Assembly (NCBI GenBank): GCA_017938245.1
Contig: JAGBBX010000049.1
Span: forward strand, 1-64,000
Direction of reading: 5' to 3'
Source: Bacteroidaceae bacterium
Lineage (GTDB): Bacteria; Bacteroidota; Bacteroidia; Bacteroidales; Bacteroidaceae
Length of the DNA stretch: 64,000 bases
The notes beneath the pieces are model-generated. The model was not told the origin of the DNA. It made no database searches and saw nothing but the letters and a program-made list of their open reading frames with translations. Below are positions 8,802 to 18,820 of the stretch, piece after piece. How positions within the stretch are numbered: position 1 is the first letter of the stretch; every line of letters begins with the position of its first letter. The position numbers were made by a program, and so were the translations under genes.

Positions 8802-9683
8802 ATGTATTATAGAAGAATAGCTAAAATAAGAAATATGTTTACTGAATTATTCAGCAGGCATATTGTAGTGAATGCTTTTATATATTATAATAAAGGTAAA
8901 ATACTACCACGCAACTGGGGCGACGATATAAACTACCATTTTCTTAAAAAGTTGTTCCGACGCAATATAGTCTGTTATGATTATTCATCTATCTCGCACA
9001 GAACAGATAAGAACAACTACCTTATGATAGGTTCAACGTTGACGCTTCTTTGCAGTAGGAAATCTATAGTTTGGGGAGCCGGCGTTATTGACCCGACAGC
9101 AGAACTACCCGAGAAACCAAGAAAAGTATTGGCAGTACGAGGCCCGCTAACTAGGAAATATCTGCTTGAACGTGGTATTCAGTGTCCCGAGGTATATGGC
9201 GACCCGGCACTGCTTGTTCCATACGTCTATTCTCCAAAGATTAAAAAGAGGTATAAATTGGGCATAATACCACATTACGACGATTACGACTCTCCCTCTC
9301 TCGATAAATTCAGAGATAATAAGGAGATTAAATTCATAAAGATGGAGGGGTATGATAAATGGACTGATGTGGTAGATGACATTCTCGCTTGTGAAAGAAT
9401 AGTCTCGTCGTCGCTGCACGGCCTGATAATTGCCGAGGCTTTTGGAATACCTAACCTATGGATAGAGGTAAAAGGAGAACTCTTAGGAGGACACTTTAAG
9501 TTTCACGACTTTTTCTGTTCAATAAAAAGGGATAGGGAGAGTCCCTATGTAATAAACGATGCTACAACCTACAGCTCTCTTTTAAAAGCTACCGATTTGT
9601 GGCAAAGGGGAGAGATAGACTTAAAGCCACTAATAAAGGCTGCACCATTTAAAATATATACACGCAATTATGAAAACAATTAA
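8802..9683 (+). CDS. Polysaccharide pyruvyl transferase family protein
   Basis: The 293-residue protein fits the PS_pyruv_trans family (CsaB/WcaK/ExoV group), which places ketal-linked pyruvate on sugar residues using phosphoenolpyruvate. Supporting segments are NWGDDINYHFLKKLF near residue 38, the block IVWGAGVID (about 90), RGPLTRKYLLERG (about 111-123), YGDPALLVP, and SSLHGLIIAEAFGIP (about 205-219), whose SxHG motif is the best family marker. Pyruvylation would give the glycan a negative charge. It overlaps the next gene by 14 bp, indicating tight co-translation. Confidence 0.85.
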   Translation: MYYRRIAKIRNMFTELFSRHIVVNAFIYYNKGKILPRNWGDDINYHFLKKLFRRNIVCYDYSSISHRTDKNNYLMIGSTLTLLCSRKSIVWGAGVIDPTAELPEKPRKVLAVRGPLTRKYLLERGIQCPEVYGDPALLVPYVYSPKIKKRYKLGIIPHYDDYDSPSLDKFRDNKEIKFIKMEGYDKWTDVVDDILACERIVSSSLHGLIIAEAFGIPNLWIEVKGELLGGHFKFHDFFCSIKRDRESPYVINDATTYSSLLKATDLWQRGEIDLKPLIKAAPFKIYTRNYENN

Positions 9684-10827
9684 GATAAAATCGATAGAAA
9701 AAGAGGGTAATAGCGTAATTGCTCGGGTTGTTATAGATGATAATGATGAGATTATCAGAACAACTTTTACTGATGAATATAGCAATGACATTGTAACCGA
9801 TAGAATTGATGCTTACGTATGGGGGCTTATTGGTTTTGCAATGAGCATTGGTGCCGATATTGTATCCGATATACCAATCTCCGAGTCGCTCTATTATAAT
9901 CTTGCGTATCATTATATTCCCACTGTTGCAACTGAGAGACAGGAACTGAAACACATAAACATTATAGCGCCTTTGATTAAAAATATTGAATCGACCGGCA
10001 GAATTGTTGCTACGGGTATTTCTTGCGGTGTCGATAGCTTATATACAATCAAGAAACATACAGCCGATGATATTCCGCCTGCGCATAGAGTAAATACACT
10101 CGTTTTTTTAAACGTAGGCAGTTCAATGAAAGGTAGCTCAATCTTGCGTACTCCTCTTGTGCAGGGCCGCCTTGAACTTGCCGAGCGATTCGCCAATGAG
10201 TATAAGTATTATTTTTTATTTATAGAGTCGGATATACATCTGTTTATAAATAAATATATTGGGTATGACCACGTTAAAAATCATACTTTTATGATGCTGT
10301 TTTCTATGTATCATTTGCAAAGTGTTGTCGGCGGCTATTATTACTCCTCGGGATACTCATACGGGGAATTCCATTTCTCTGAGGATACCGCAAGCTTCGA
10401 CCTTTTTACTTTTGCAATGGCTTCAATAGGAAAAATGCATTTTTATTCTACCGGAGGGGACTGTGAGCGAGTTGCCAAGACAAAGGAACTTGCCGATTAT
10501 CCACCTGCTTATAAGTATCTGAATGTTTGCGTCGAAGAGGTAAAGAACGACTCTAAGTGTTTCAAATGTGTTCGTACAATGCTAACTCTTGATGGATTGA
10601 AGGCGTTGGATAAATTTGGCGATGTTTTTGATGTTGATTACTATAAGAAGAACCGTTTCCTCTATTTAAAGGAACTGTATTTGAGTGCGGTGTATAAGAA
10701 TGACCCATTTATGCAGGAGATATTGCCTTTGTTTAAAAATGAAATTACTATATTTACAAAAATAAAAATATACTTAATGTGTATTAAGAACAGGTTGTTC
10801 GGTAGGTATATAAATGGAAGAAAGTAA
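9670..10827 (+). CDS. PP-loop (N-type ATP pyrophosphatase) protein of polysaccharide cluster
   Basis: This 385-residue soluble protein has a central ATP-pyrophosphatase P-loop: GISCGVDS at about 116-123, matching the SGGxDS motif of PP-loop enzymes (asparagine synthetase, QueC, TilS, WbpG) with Cys in place of the first Gly. A Cys pair, C297-F-K-C300, lies in the C-terminal half, where such enzymes often bind metal or form an active-site thiol. PP-loop enzymes adenylate a carboxyl or carbonyl oxygen before amidation, thiolation or amide formation. In this setting a sugar- or aglycone-modifying amidotransferase is conceivable, but it is not a clear WbpG homologue and I assign no substrate. It overlaps both neighbours by 14 bp. 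Confidence 0.65.
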   Translation: MKTIKIKSIEKEGNSVIARVVIDDNDEIIRTTFTDEYSNDIVTDRIDAYVWGLIGFAMSIGADIVSDIPISESLYYNLAYHYIPTVATERQELKHINIIAPLIKNIESTGRIVATGISCGVDSLYTIKKHTADDIPPAHRVNTLVFLNVGSSMKGSSILRTPLVQGRLELAERFANEYKYYFLFIESDIHLFINKYIGYDHVKNHTFMMLFSMYHLQSVVGGYYYSSGYSYGEFHFSEDTASFDLFTFAMASIGKMHFYSTGGDCERVAKTKELADYPPAYKYLNVCVEEVKNDSKCFKCVRTMLTLDGLKALDKFGDVFDVDYYKKNRFLYLKELYLSAVYKNDPFMQEILPLFKNEITIFTKIKIYLMCIKNRLFGRYINGRK

Positions 10828-12349
10828 TAAACGCATAATAAAGAATACTCTGTACCTGTATGTGAGAATGGGTGTAACTATCTTGTTGGGATTATTCTCG
10901 ACAAGGGTTATACTTAATGTACTTGGAGAGAGTGACTATGGAACATTTACCGTAGTAGGTAGCTTTGTTTCTATGTTCACTATTCTTAATAGTATTCTGC
11001 AAGCGGGAACAAGGCGTTTTCTTGCTCTAAATTTAGGAAAGGGGGATAAAGAACTGCTGCAACGTACATTCTCTACTGCGTTTGTCATACACCTTGGAAT
11101 AGCATTGGTTGTTGGTCTTTTGTTAGAGACTTTTGGACTATGGTATATCAATAATCTTTTGAATGTAGACCAAGAGAGAATGTTTGCGGTAAATGTTATC
11201 TTCCAATTCTCGGTGATAACGTGTATGTTGCAGATAACGCAAACACCTTATGTCGCAGCTGTAACAGCTCACGAAAAGTTCAATATGTATGCTTATATGA
11301 GCATATTCGATATTGTTGCAAAGATAGCTGTGCTACTGTTTCTGTTTATTTTCAAAGGAGATAAACTGATAATATACGCTGCCCTTGTTTTGGTAGTATC
11401 AACAATAAATATCGTTATTTACCGTCTCTATTGCTCCCGTAAGTTCGAAGAGTGCAAGATGTCGTTAAAGGTCGACAGAGTGCTGCTCAAGGAGATGTGT
11501 GCATTTTCGGGATGGACAACGTTGGGACATTTTTGTGCTGTAATGAATCTTCAGGGTGTTACAATGATTCTGAACTTCTTTTTTGGAACAATTGTTAATG
11601 CGGCACGAGGATTGGCAGGTACGGTATTGACTATTATCGAACAGTTTGTTACAGGATTTATAACAGCAGCAGTTCCGCAATTGGTAAAATTTTATGGCGA
11701 GGGAGATATGGAACGATTCAAGAGGCTTATATTCAATGTCTCGCAATATACATTGTTCCTTTTTGCTATTTTTGCGGTACCGGTATTGCTGGAAATAGAT
11801 TATGTACTCGGGGTGTGGTTGGGCGAGGTTCCCGAATATACGTCGGCATTCATAAAGATTACCATCATTGTCTATCTTATAAAATATTCAAATATAATGG
11901 TAGACCAGGGGCTTAATGCAACCGGAAACGTAAAACAGTTGTCTCTGATAATATCTCCTATTTATCTTATAAAGGTTCCTATTGTATTCGCTGTAGGGTA
12001 TTTTGGTGGCTCTCCAACAGATGTCTATTTCGTGGGACTGATACCGCAATTTTTAGGAATGGCTGTTACGCTGTATCTGCTATACCGATATGCAAATTTT
12101 CCGGCAATGGAGTATTTTGTTAAGATATTTTTGAAGAATTTCTTGCTGATAGTAGTAGCAATGATTGTTCCTTATTTAGTTCAGCGTCAAATGGATGAGG
12201 GCTTATTGCGATTTGTGTCGGTGTGTACCGTTTCTGTTGTATCCACTTTGGCAGTGTTATATCAGTTTGGAGTAAATGATGAGGTACGTACAATGATAAA
12301 GTCGAAAGCAAGATCTCTATTAAGCAAGATAAAAGTTGTAAAAAGATGA
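10814..12349 (+). CDS. Polysaccharide flippase, Wzx/MATE-like
   Basis: A 511-residue integral membrane protein with 12-14 predicted helices. It has the N-terminal style of Wzx/RfbX flippases: NTLYLYVRMGVTILLGLFSTR, then VLGESDYGTFTVVGSFVSMF. It would move the undecaprenyl-linked repeat unit across the cytoplasmic membrane. Its start overlaps the PP-loop gene by 14 bp and its stop overlaps the next gene by 4 bp (ATGA). A separate Wzy-type polymerase was not found in the cluster. Family assignment is firm; the exact substrate is unknown. Confidence 0.9.
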   Translation: MEESNKRIIKNTLYLYVRMGVTILLGLFSTRVILNVLGESDYGTFTVVGSFVSMFTILNSILQAGTRRFLALNLGKGDKELLQRTFSTAFVIHLGIALVVGLLLETFGLWYINNLLNVDQERMFAVNVIFQFSVITCMLQITQTPYVAAVTAHEKFNMYAYMSIFDIVAKIAVLLFLFIFKGDKLIIYAALVLVVSTINIVIYRLYCSRKFEECKMSLKVDRVLLKEMCAFSGWTTLGHFCAVMNLQGVTMILNFFFGTIVNAARGLAGTVLTIIEQFVTGFITAAVPQLVKFYGEGDMERFKRLIFNVSQYTLFLFAIFAVPVLLEIDYVLGVWLGEVPEYTSAFIKITIIVYLIKYSNIMVDQGLNATGNVKQLSLIISPIYLIKVPIVFAVGYFGGSPTDVYFVGLIPQFLGMAVTLYLLYRYANFPAMEYFVKIFLKNFLLIVVAMIVPYLVQRQMDEGLLRFVSVCTVSVVSTLAVLYQFGVNDEVRTMIKSKARSLLSKIKVVKR

Positions 12350-13329
12350 TTCCTACTCCCGAGATATCAGTAATTGTGCCCGTATATAATGCCGAGGCTT
12401 ATATACATCGTTGCATCAACAGTCTGCTTGCTCAGACATTCGATGATTTCGAGGTTATTCTTGTCGACGATGGCAGCCCCGATAGTAGCGGTGCTATTTG
12501 TGACGAGTATGCACGAAAGGATAGCCGCATCAGGGTGTTTCATAAAGAGAATGGAGGGGTAGCTTCGGCACGTCAGTTGGGTGTCGACAAAGCGAGAGGG
12601 GAATATACCATTCACACCGACCCCGACGATTGGGTAGAGCCGACGATGCTCGAGGAGTTATACTATAGAGCAAAGACTGAAACAGCCGATATGGTTATAT
12701 GCGACTTTTTTGTCGAAGAGAACGGGAACAATAGCTATCGTGTTCAGAAGCCGACAAACAACAGTGCCGAGGCTATCCTCGACGACCTGCTTTTTAATAG
12801 GTTGCACGGCTCGCTGTGTAATAAGTTGATAAGGCGTAATTGTTACGTAAAGAATGGTATAAGATTCGCCGAGGGGTTAAATACAAGTGAGGATTTCCTG
12901 GTTTGTCTAAAAGTGCTGAAAAACAACCCGAAAGTGCAGTATTTAAACAGAGCCTTTTATCACTACGTTCAGAATGTGAATCCTAATAATATAACCGGTC
13001 AATATAGTGCCGAGACATACAGAATGCATAAACTGCTTATCGGCGAGATGATTAACCTGCTAAAGGGTACACACAACGATGGATTGATGCATCAGAAGTG
13101 TTGTATTGCGTTGCTGTGTATGAGTAAACCGTTGCTCACATCCGAGGAATTTAAGCAAGAATGTGTTGGTGAGTATAAGGAACTGCTGCCGCATATAAAA
13201 AGTAGGAAAATGAGATTCTTGTTCAGGCTATCGGCAAAGGGGTATAAGCATCAGGCTATTGCGGTGCTTGATGCTGAGAATGCTCTGAGACGCGCCTTGA
13301 GACATATTATCTCTATTTTTAAAAGTTAG
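12346..13329 (+). CDS. Glycosyltransferase family 2
   Basis: The 327-residue GT-A protein begins with the canonical GT2 block ISVIVPVYNAEAYIHRCI. Next comes ILVDDGSPDSSGAICDEYA with the nucleotide-binding Asp pair, then TDPDDW at about 91-96, the DxD metal and nucleotide-sugar motif. It is an inverting transferase acting on the inner membrane face. The C-terminal third is variable, as usual in acceptor-binding regions. Start is the ATG overlapping the flippase stop, so translation is likely coupled. Confidence 0.9.
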   Translation: MIPTPEISVIVPVYNAEAYIHRCINSLLAQTFDDFEVILVDDGSPDSSGAICDEYARKDSRIRVFHKENGGVASARQLGVDKARGEYTIHTDPDDWVEPTMLEELYYRAKTETADMVICDFFVEENGNNSYRVQKPTNNSAEAILDDLLFNRLHGSLCNKLIRRNCYVKNGIRFAEGLNTSEDFLVCLKVLKNNPKVQYLNRAFYHYVQNVNPNNITGQYSAETYRMHKLLIGEMINLLKGTHNDGLMHQKCCIALLCMSKPLLTSEEFKQECVGEYKELLPHIKSRKMRFLFRLSAKGYKHQAIAVLDAENALRRALRHIISIFKS

Positions 13330-13339
13330 AAGCTGCGCT

Positions 13340-14515
13340 ATGAATTTGAATGAATCGAATATACTCTTTGTATCGGGCTATGCTGCACCGTATGGCGGTA
13401 ATTTTATATTACTGCTAAGGTCTCTTGCGGTAAAATTGCAGCAGGAGTATCGTTGTAGGGTGATTTTTCTATTTCCCAATCAGCCCGAAAAAGAGTGGCT
13501 CACTAAACTGCGGGAGGGGTTTGTTGTAAGATTTACATATAAGGATTATGCCAATTCTTCGAATGAAATATATGAAATAATTAACGAGTTTAGCGTAAAT
13601 CTGGTGCATACCCATTTCGAGGTATACGATATTCCTGTGGCTAAGGCTGTAAAGCGTTGCAAAAGAGATGTGAAAATGGTGTGGCACCTGCACGACTATT
13701 TGACATTGGACAAGAAGAATCTCTCTCTTGCCTGGTTGCGCAAGATAAAGACGCACCTCTCTTTCTATCGTCAATATGGCTTTTGGGGTAAAGATGCCTA
13801 TTATATTGGTGTAAGTGCCGAAATTTTACAGTTTGTGTCGCATTATAGAAACAATCTGTTCTCTTATCCCAAACCATTTTCTATGGAGCAGGTTGATAGC
13901 ATCGGTAACGCTTCATCAAGTGTGATTATAAATGGAATAGACCTCAGTCGTATCGAGAAGAGTAATATAAAACCCTTTACTCGCCAGGTGCCTTGCTTCC
14001 TTACATTCGGTGGTGAGTCTTATAGCAAAGGAATACCGACTATCTTTAAGGCAGCAGAGATTTTAAATGACAAAGGATATATTTTCAAGATTAAAATAAC
14101 GGAAGGTTATACTACAAGTAAATTGCTCTCCGAACTATATCCAAACGAACATCCCTCTTGGCTTGAAATTGTTAAACAAACTGATAATATCTCATCCTTA
14201 TACCGAGAGGCAGATGCATATATAAGCGCATCTCTATGTGAGACAATGTCGATGGCTATTGCCGAGGCCTCAATTTATGGCTTGCCCATAATTCAGAGTG
14301 ATATCCCGGGGACTATGTGGAATAGTGATACACCCTCGTCGTTCCTGTTTAAAGTGCGCGACGCTTTGGAGCTATCGAAAAGAATGGAGGAGGTTATGAA
14401 TATGGACACCTCTCTGTTGTATGAATGGTGTCAAGAAAGTGCTCGCATAAATACCGAACGCCTTGATATGAATGTTTGGTGTAGTAGAATTATAGGGGTG
14501 TACAGCTCTTTATAG
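13340..14515 (+). CDS. Glycosyltransferase family 4-type (GT-B fold)
   Basis: This 391-residue protein has the N-terminal GT-B opening LFVSGYAAPYGGNFILLLRSL, a middle block LVHTHFEVYD, and the C-terminal donor-site motif at 301-309, where ETMSMAIAE gives E-x7-E. It would be the third transferase of the cluster. It begins 10 bp after the GT2 stop and is followed by a 60-bp gap before the broken acyltransferase. Confidence 0.85.
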   Translation: MNLNESNILFVSGYAAPYGGNFILLLRSLAVKLQQEYRCRVIFLFPNQPEKEWLTKLREGFVVRFTYKDYANSSNEIYEIINEFSVNLVHTHFEVYDIPVAKAVKRCKRDVKMVWHLHDYLTLDKKNLSLAWLRKIKTHLSFYRQYGFWGKDAYYIGVSAEILQFVSHYRNNLFSYPKPFSMEQVDSIGNASSSVIINGIDLSRIEKSNIKPFTRQVPCFLTFGGESYSKGIPTIFKAAEILNDKGYIFKIKITEGYTTSKLLSELYPNEHPSWLEIVKQTDNISSLYREADAYISASLCETMSMAIAEASIYGLPIIQSDIPGTMWNSDTPSSFLFKVRDALELSKRMEEVMNMDTSLLYEWCQESARINTERLDMNVWCSRIIGVYSSL

Positions 14516-14575
14516 TTAGATATAAAAGGCAATACTGTCGGTGTTGTGAAATTATAATAATATTTATTTAAGCAA

Positions 14576-15660
14576 ATGAGTAATAAATTGGAAAAGTCTA
14601 AGAATCAGCGAATAGAATATATCGATGCTCTGAGAGGATTTGCAATGCTTTTGGTTGTTTTTTGTCATATCAATTATTTTACATTTGGTGTGAACGGTTC
14701 TTCATCACTGATGGTAACGACGTTTTCATCGTTTATGTTGCCACTGTTTTTTATTCTTAGTGGTTTCCTCGCCTACAAGTCTGAACTTTTGTTATGTAAT
14801 GGAAAAACTCTTTTAGTAAATGTTTTTAAGAAATTTACAGTATTGGTGGTTCCTGCACTCGTCATTGGGTTGATATATACATATTTCCATTCGTCTCGAG
14901 GTGCTGATGTATTCATAAATAATGAAATGAAAATGGGGTATTGGTTCACATTTTCACTATTTCAGATGTTTCTTATATTTTATCTTATATCTTATGTAAC
15001 CGGGAAAAGTTCAATTAAGGGTAATACGAAATTTTGTTTTGTCTCTTTAATAATTGTAGCGATATTTATGTATATAGCATTGTCTCCAATAAGAAGGTCG
15101 CAGACAATGTCACGCTTGGCAGATATTATATGTTTTGGTCAAACTTGTGAGTATTTTATATTTTTTGTTGTAGGCATAATTGCTTCTAAATTCCGAAATA
15201 CGTTTTTTAGAATATTGGATAATAGATATATATCGGCAATTGGTATTATCTTGTTTTTCTTATTGTTGTATTATAAATATTCATTAGCAGGGTGTTACGA
15301 CTCATATATCGTGGAGAAATTTTTTACAAGAGGGTTCCAATGTTGCTTGGGTTACTGGGCGCTTTTATCTCTTTTAACTACTTTAGAATCTACGAAAATA
15401 ATTTTACAAGAAGTACAAAACTCGGGTCACTTCTTCAATTCATAGGAAAACGTACTTTGGATGTGTATTGGCTACATTATTTCTTTATACCAAGAATTCC
15501 TTCTGTTGGAGATTTTATAATTGAAAACCAGAGTCTTATTGTTGAAGTGAGCTTTGTGCTTGTTGTGGCAATGATTGTTGTGGCTTTTGCTTTGCTCCTA
15601 AGCTCAATATTACGTACAAGCAAATTCTTAGCTCTTATTTTATTTGGAGTGAAACGATAA
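14576..15660 (+). pseudogene. Acyltransferase-3 family membrane protein, broken by a frameshift
   Basis: The first frame (from 14576) gives a classical acyltransferase-3 protein: RIEYIDALRGFAMLLVVFCH carries the catalytic His, and LPLFFILSGFLAYK follows. After a Gly near residue 255 this frame runs into foreign-looking sequence and stops at 15445. The correct continuation is in the frame 1 nt back, ending at 15660, with helices and the block IGKRTLDVYWLHYFF. Restoring one G in the GGG run at 15332-15334 would join them as TRG-VPMLLG and yield about 361 residues. O-acylation of the cluster glycan is therefore probably lost, unless the base is a sequencing error or a phase-variable site. Confidence 0.8.
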
Positions 15661-15678
15661 TTATAAATATCATATATT

Positions 15679-16440
15679 ATGATACCAAAAATAATACATT
15701 ACTGTTGGTTCGGACGTAATCCACTGCCTCAGTCGGCTGAAGAGTGCATCGCATCGTGGAAAAAGTTTCTTCCCGACTATGAGATAAAAGAGTGGAACGA
15801 AGATAATTTCGAAGTTAATATAACTACATATACGTCCGAGGCATACAAGGCAAGGAAATTTGCTTTTGTAAGTGACTATGCCCGCTTTTGGATTTTATAT
15901 AATTATGGTGGTCTCTATTTCGATACCGATGTAGAGATACTTAAGCCATTGGACGATATTATCTCGCGTGGCGGATTTATGGGAATGGAGAAAGTAGAGG
16001 GTAGCACATTCGATAATTTTGAAGAGGGAACGGTGCTTGTTGCTCCCGGTCTTGGCCTTGGAGTGGAGAAGGGTAATACTCTGTATAAAGAGATACTCGA
16101 TGTATATAATAAAAAACATCATATAGGTTGGAACGGCAAGCATACGGGTACCGTTGTAGCTACTACTACCAACATCCTTCTTAAAAAAACAAAATTGGAA
16201 AAGGATAAGATAACCGAAATAGAGGGTATCTTTATATATCCCGATGAGTATTTCGACCCTATGAATTTCTATACCAAAGAGATAACGATTACCGAAAATA
16301 CTCGCACAATACACAAATATGCCACGACGTGGGCTACAAAAAATACAAGACTTAATGCTATTTGTGAGAGGCTTAAGAATCTTTATTATAGGATATATAT
16401 AATGTTTATGAAAAAAGCGCCTGTAATAGAGAGACGTTAA
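15679..16440 (+). CDS. Glycosyltransferase family 32 (OCH1-like)
   Basis: The 253-residue protein opens with IPKIIHYCWFGRNPLPQSAEEC, the typical GT32 start. It contains the sugar-binding DxD block YGGLYFDTDVEIL with D82 and D84, preceded by SDYARFWILYNYGG. GT32 members transfer mannose, galactose or similar residues and are common in Bacteroidales capsule loci. It starts 18 bp after the acyltransferase remnant and closes the cluster. No terminator is obvious before the fucose operon. Confidence 0.9.
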   Translation: MIPKIIHYCWFGRNPLPQSAEECIASWKKFLPDYEIKEWNEDNFEVNITTYTSEAYKARKFAFVSDYARFWILYNYGGLYFDTDVEILKPLDDIISRGGFMGMEKVEGSTFDNFEEGTVLVAPGLGLGVEKGNTLYKEILDVYNKKHHIGWNGKHTGTVVATTTNILLKKTKLEKDKITEIEGIFIYPDEYFDPMNFYTKEITITENTRTIHKYATTWATKNTRLNAICERLKNLYYRIYIMFMKKAPVIERR

Positions 16441-16496
16441 GAAGTGATTTTCTCGTTGGTCGAGGATGCTTATAAAATTAAATAGTGTTTAAATAT

Positions 16497-16527
16497 TTTG
16501 TAAGAGAAAAAAAAGTGTTATTTTCGC
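16497..16527 (+). promoter_or_regulatory. Promoter of the fucose operon
   Basis: TTTG (16497-16500) and TATTTTCGC (16519-16527) are separated by 18 bp, as in the Bacteroidetes consensus with the TTCGC variant. The fucI ATG is 42 bp downstream. Confidence 0.6.
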
Positions 16528-16568
16528 AAACATACAACTTAAAAACACAAAACTAACTTTTATATTTT

Positions 16569-18341
16569 ATGAGTAAATATCCAAAGATTGGTATCAGACC
16601 AACAATAGACGGACGCCAGGGTGGTGTACGTGAGAGCCTCGAGGAGAAAACAATGAACCTGGCAAAGGCTGTGGCAGAACTTATCTCGGCAAATGTTAAG
16701 TATGCCGATGGTAAGCCTGTTGAGTGTGTAATTGCCGATGGTACAATAGGTCGTGTAGCCGAGAGTGCAGCTTGTGCTGCAAAATTCGAGCGCGAGAATG
16801 TGGGTGCTACAATATCGGTAACATCGTGCTGGTGCTACGGTAGCGAGACAATGGATATGCACCCTCATTGGCCAAAAGCTGTATGGGGATTCAATGGTAC
16901 CGAGCGTCCCGGAGCAGTGTATTTGGCGGCTGTATTGGCCGGTCACGCACAAAAGGGGCTGCCTGCATTTGGTATCTATGGTCACGATGTGCAAGACCTT
17001 GACGATAATACAATCCCTGCCGACGTTGCCGAGAAGATTCTTCGTTGGGCGCGTGCTGCGGTAGCTGTGGCACAGATGCGCGGCGAGAGCTATCTGTCGG
17101 TAGGTAGTCAGTGTATGGGTATTGCAGGCTCTATCGTCGACCAGAATTTCTTCCAGGAGTATCTTGGTATGCGCAACGAGAGTGTCGATGAGACCGAGAT
17201 TCTGCGTCGTATGGACGAGGGTATCTACGACCACGAGGAGTACGAGAAGGCTATGGCTTGGACCGAGAAATATTGCAAGCCTCGCGAGGGGTGGGACAAG
17301 AACCGCCCCGAGAAGCAGAAAGACCGTGCAGGCAAGGATGCCGATTGGGAGTTTGTCGTGAAAATGACGCTTATCGTGCGTGACCTAATGCTTGGTAACC
17401 CCCGTCTGCGCGAGATGGGATTCAAAGAGGAGGCTATCGGACATAATGCCATTGCAGCAGGATTCCAGGGGCAGCGTCAGTGGACCGATTGGAAACCAAA
17501 CGGTGACTTTACCGAGGCACTCTTGTGCAGTACCTTCGATTGGAACGGCATACGTGAGGCTTATGTGCTTGCAACCGAGAATGATGCTTGCAACGGTGTT
17601 GCAATGCTCTTTGGCAAACTGCTCACAGGCTGTGGACAGATGTTCTCGGATGTTCGTACCTATTGGAGTCCCGAGGCTGTTAAGCGCGTAACGGGCAAGG
17701 AACTCACAGGTCTTGCAGCAGGTGGTATGATTCATCTCATTAACTCGGGTGCCACTACTCTTGATGCAACAGGTGCAAGTACTAATGCTGCAGGTGAGGC
17801 TTGTATGAAGCCCTGCTGGGAGATGACCGAGGGCGACGTCGAGGCTTGCTTGGCAAATACTAATTGGATGCCTGCCGACCGCGACTACTTCCGAGGCGGC
17901 GGCTTCTCTTCGAACTTCCTCTCAAAGGGTGGTATGCCTGTGACAATGAGCCGTCTGAACCTCGTAAAAGGCCTTGGCCCCGTTCTTCAGATTGCCGAGG
18001 GTTGGACTGCCGACGTTGCTCCCGAGATTCACGAGGTACTGAATATGCGCACCGACCCCACTTGGCCTACAACCTGGTTTGTTCCCCGTTTGTGCGACAA
18101 GGCTCCCTTCAAAGATGTCTATTCGGTAATGAATAATTGGGGTGCCAATCACGGTGCTATAAGCTACGGACATATTGGTGCCGACCTTATAACCCTTGCC
18201 TCGATGCTGCGTATCCCCGTATGTATGCATAATGTCGAAGAGGATAAGATTTTCCGTCCTGCCGCTTGGAACGCATTCGGTATGGATAAGGAGGGTGCCG
18301 ATTATCGTGCTTGTCAGAACTACGGCCCTGTGTATAAATAA
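16569..18341 (+). CDS. fucI: L-fucose isomerase
   Basis: This 590-residue protein is a full-length L-fucose isomerase, converting L-fucose (and D-arabinose) to L-fuculose, a Mn-dependent cytoplasmic step. The opening [20 protein letters not shown] and the segment [16 protein letters not shown] are diagnostic. The catalytic metal ligands fall at E337 (in ATENDACNG) and D361 (in [10 protein letters not shown]), exactly the numbering used for the E. coli enzyme, and the C-terminal His motif lies in [13 protein letters not shown]. It is the first gene of an operon with a mutarotase and a permease. Fuculokinase and aldolase genes are not in the window. Confidence 0.97.
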   Translation: MSKYPKIGIRPTIDGRQGGVRESLEEKTMNLAKAVAELISANVKYADGKPVECVIADGTIGRVAESAACAAKFERENVGATISVTSCWCYGSETMDMHPHWPKAVWGFNGTERPGAVYLAAVLAGHAQKGLPAFGIYGHDVQDLDDNTIPADVAEKILRWARAAVAVAQMRGESYLSVGSQCMGIAGSIVDQNFFQEYLGMRNESVDETEILRRMDEGIYDHEEYEKAMAWTEKYCKPREGWDKNRPEKQKDRAGKDADWEFVVKMTLIVRDLMLGNPRLREMGFKEEAIGHNAIAAGFQGQRQWTDWKPNGDFTEALLCSTFDWNGIREAYVLATENDACNGVAMLFGKLLTGCGQMFSDVRTYWSPEAVKRVTGKELTGLAAGGMIHLINSGATTLDATGASTNAAGEACMKPCWEMTEGDVEACLANTNWMPADRDYFRGGGFSSNFLSKGGMPVTMSRLNLVKGLGPVLQIAEGWTADVAPEIHEVLNMRTDPTWPTTWFVPRLCDKAPFKDVYSVMNNWGANHGAISYGHIGADLITLASMLRIPVCMHNVEEDKIFRPAAWNAFGMDKEGADYRACQNYGPVYK

Positions 18342-18362
18342 TTTGATAATCCTATAAAAAGT

Positions 18363-18397
18363 GAGCTTGCGGCCTCGCAGTTTCGGGTCGCAGGCTC
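18363..18397 (+). terminator. Hairpin between fucI and the mutarotase gene
   Basis: A 9-bp stem with one wobble (gagcttgcg / cgcaggctc) is followed by TTTG and an AT tract. It sits inside the operon, so it may attenuate transcription or stabilise the fucI message rather than end the operon. Confidence 0.5.
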
Positions 18398-18419
18398 TTT
18401 GTAATTTTAAAAAAAATAT

Positions 18420-18818
18420 ATGAGTGAAACAAAATTAACAGGTTACAGGGTGCAACAATATAATGGCCCTGTAAAACGCTTCTGCCAGACACTCGACCTT
18501 AAAGACAACCCCGAACTTATTGCCGAGTATCGTCGCCGACATAGCGAGGGCGAAGCTTGGAGCGAAATTCTTGACGGAATACGCGAGGTAGGTATCCTTG
18601 AAATGGAGATTTACATCGTTGGAACAAGGCTTTTTATGATTGTAGAGACGCCGCTCGACTTTAATTGGAGCGAGGCGATGGCGCGACTCTCTACACTGCC
18701 TCGTCAGCAGGAATGGGAGGACTATATGTCCGAGTTTCAAGTGGCGCCTCCCGGTGCCTCGTCCGACGAAAAATGGGTTCTTATGGAGCGTATGTTCCAC
18801 CTGTATAATGCAAAATAA
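18420..18818 (+). CDS. L-rhamnose/L-fucose mutarotase family protein
   Basis: The 132-residue product belongs to the RhaM (DUF718) family of small dimeric alpha-beta barrels that interconvert alpha and beta anomers of 6-deoxyhexoses. Segments IAEYRRRHSEGEAWSEI and LEMEIYIVGTRLFMIVET carry the conserved His and the strand with Tyr used in catalysis. Its place between fucose isomerase and fucose permease implies L-fucose as the real substrate, although the family was named for rhamnose. The following gene begins 2 bp after its stop. Confidence 0.85.
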   Translation: MSETKLTGYRVQQYNGPVKRFCQTLDLKDNPELIAEYRRRHSEGEAWSEILDGIREVGILEMEIYIVGTRLFMIVETPLDFNWSEAMARLSTLPRQQEWEDYMSEFQVAPPGASSDEKWVLMERMFHLYNAK

Positions 18819-18820
18819 CT

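Noticed and set aside
16560..17234. 224-codon minus-strand frame in fucI
   Set aside because: Antisense shadow caused by codon bias; fucI is complete and conserved.
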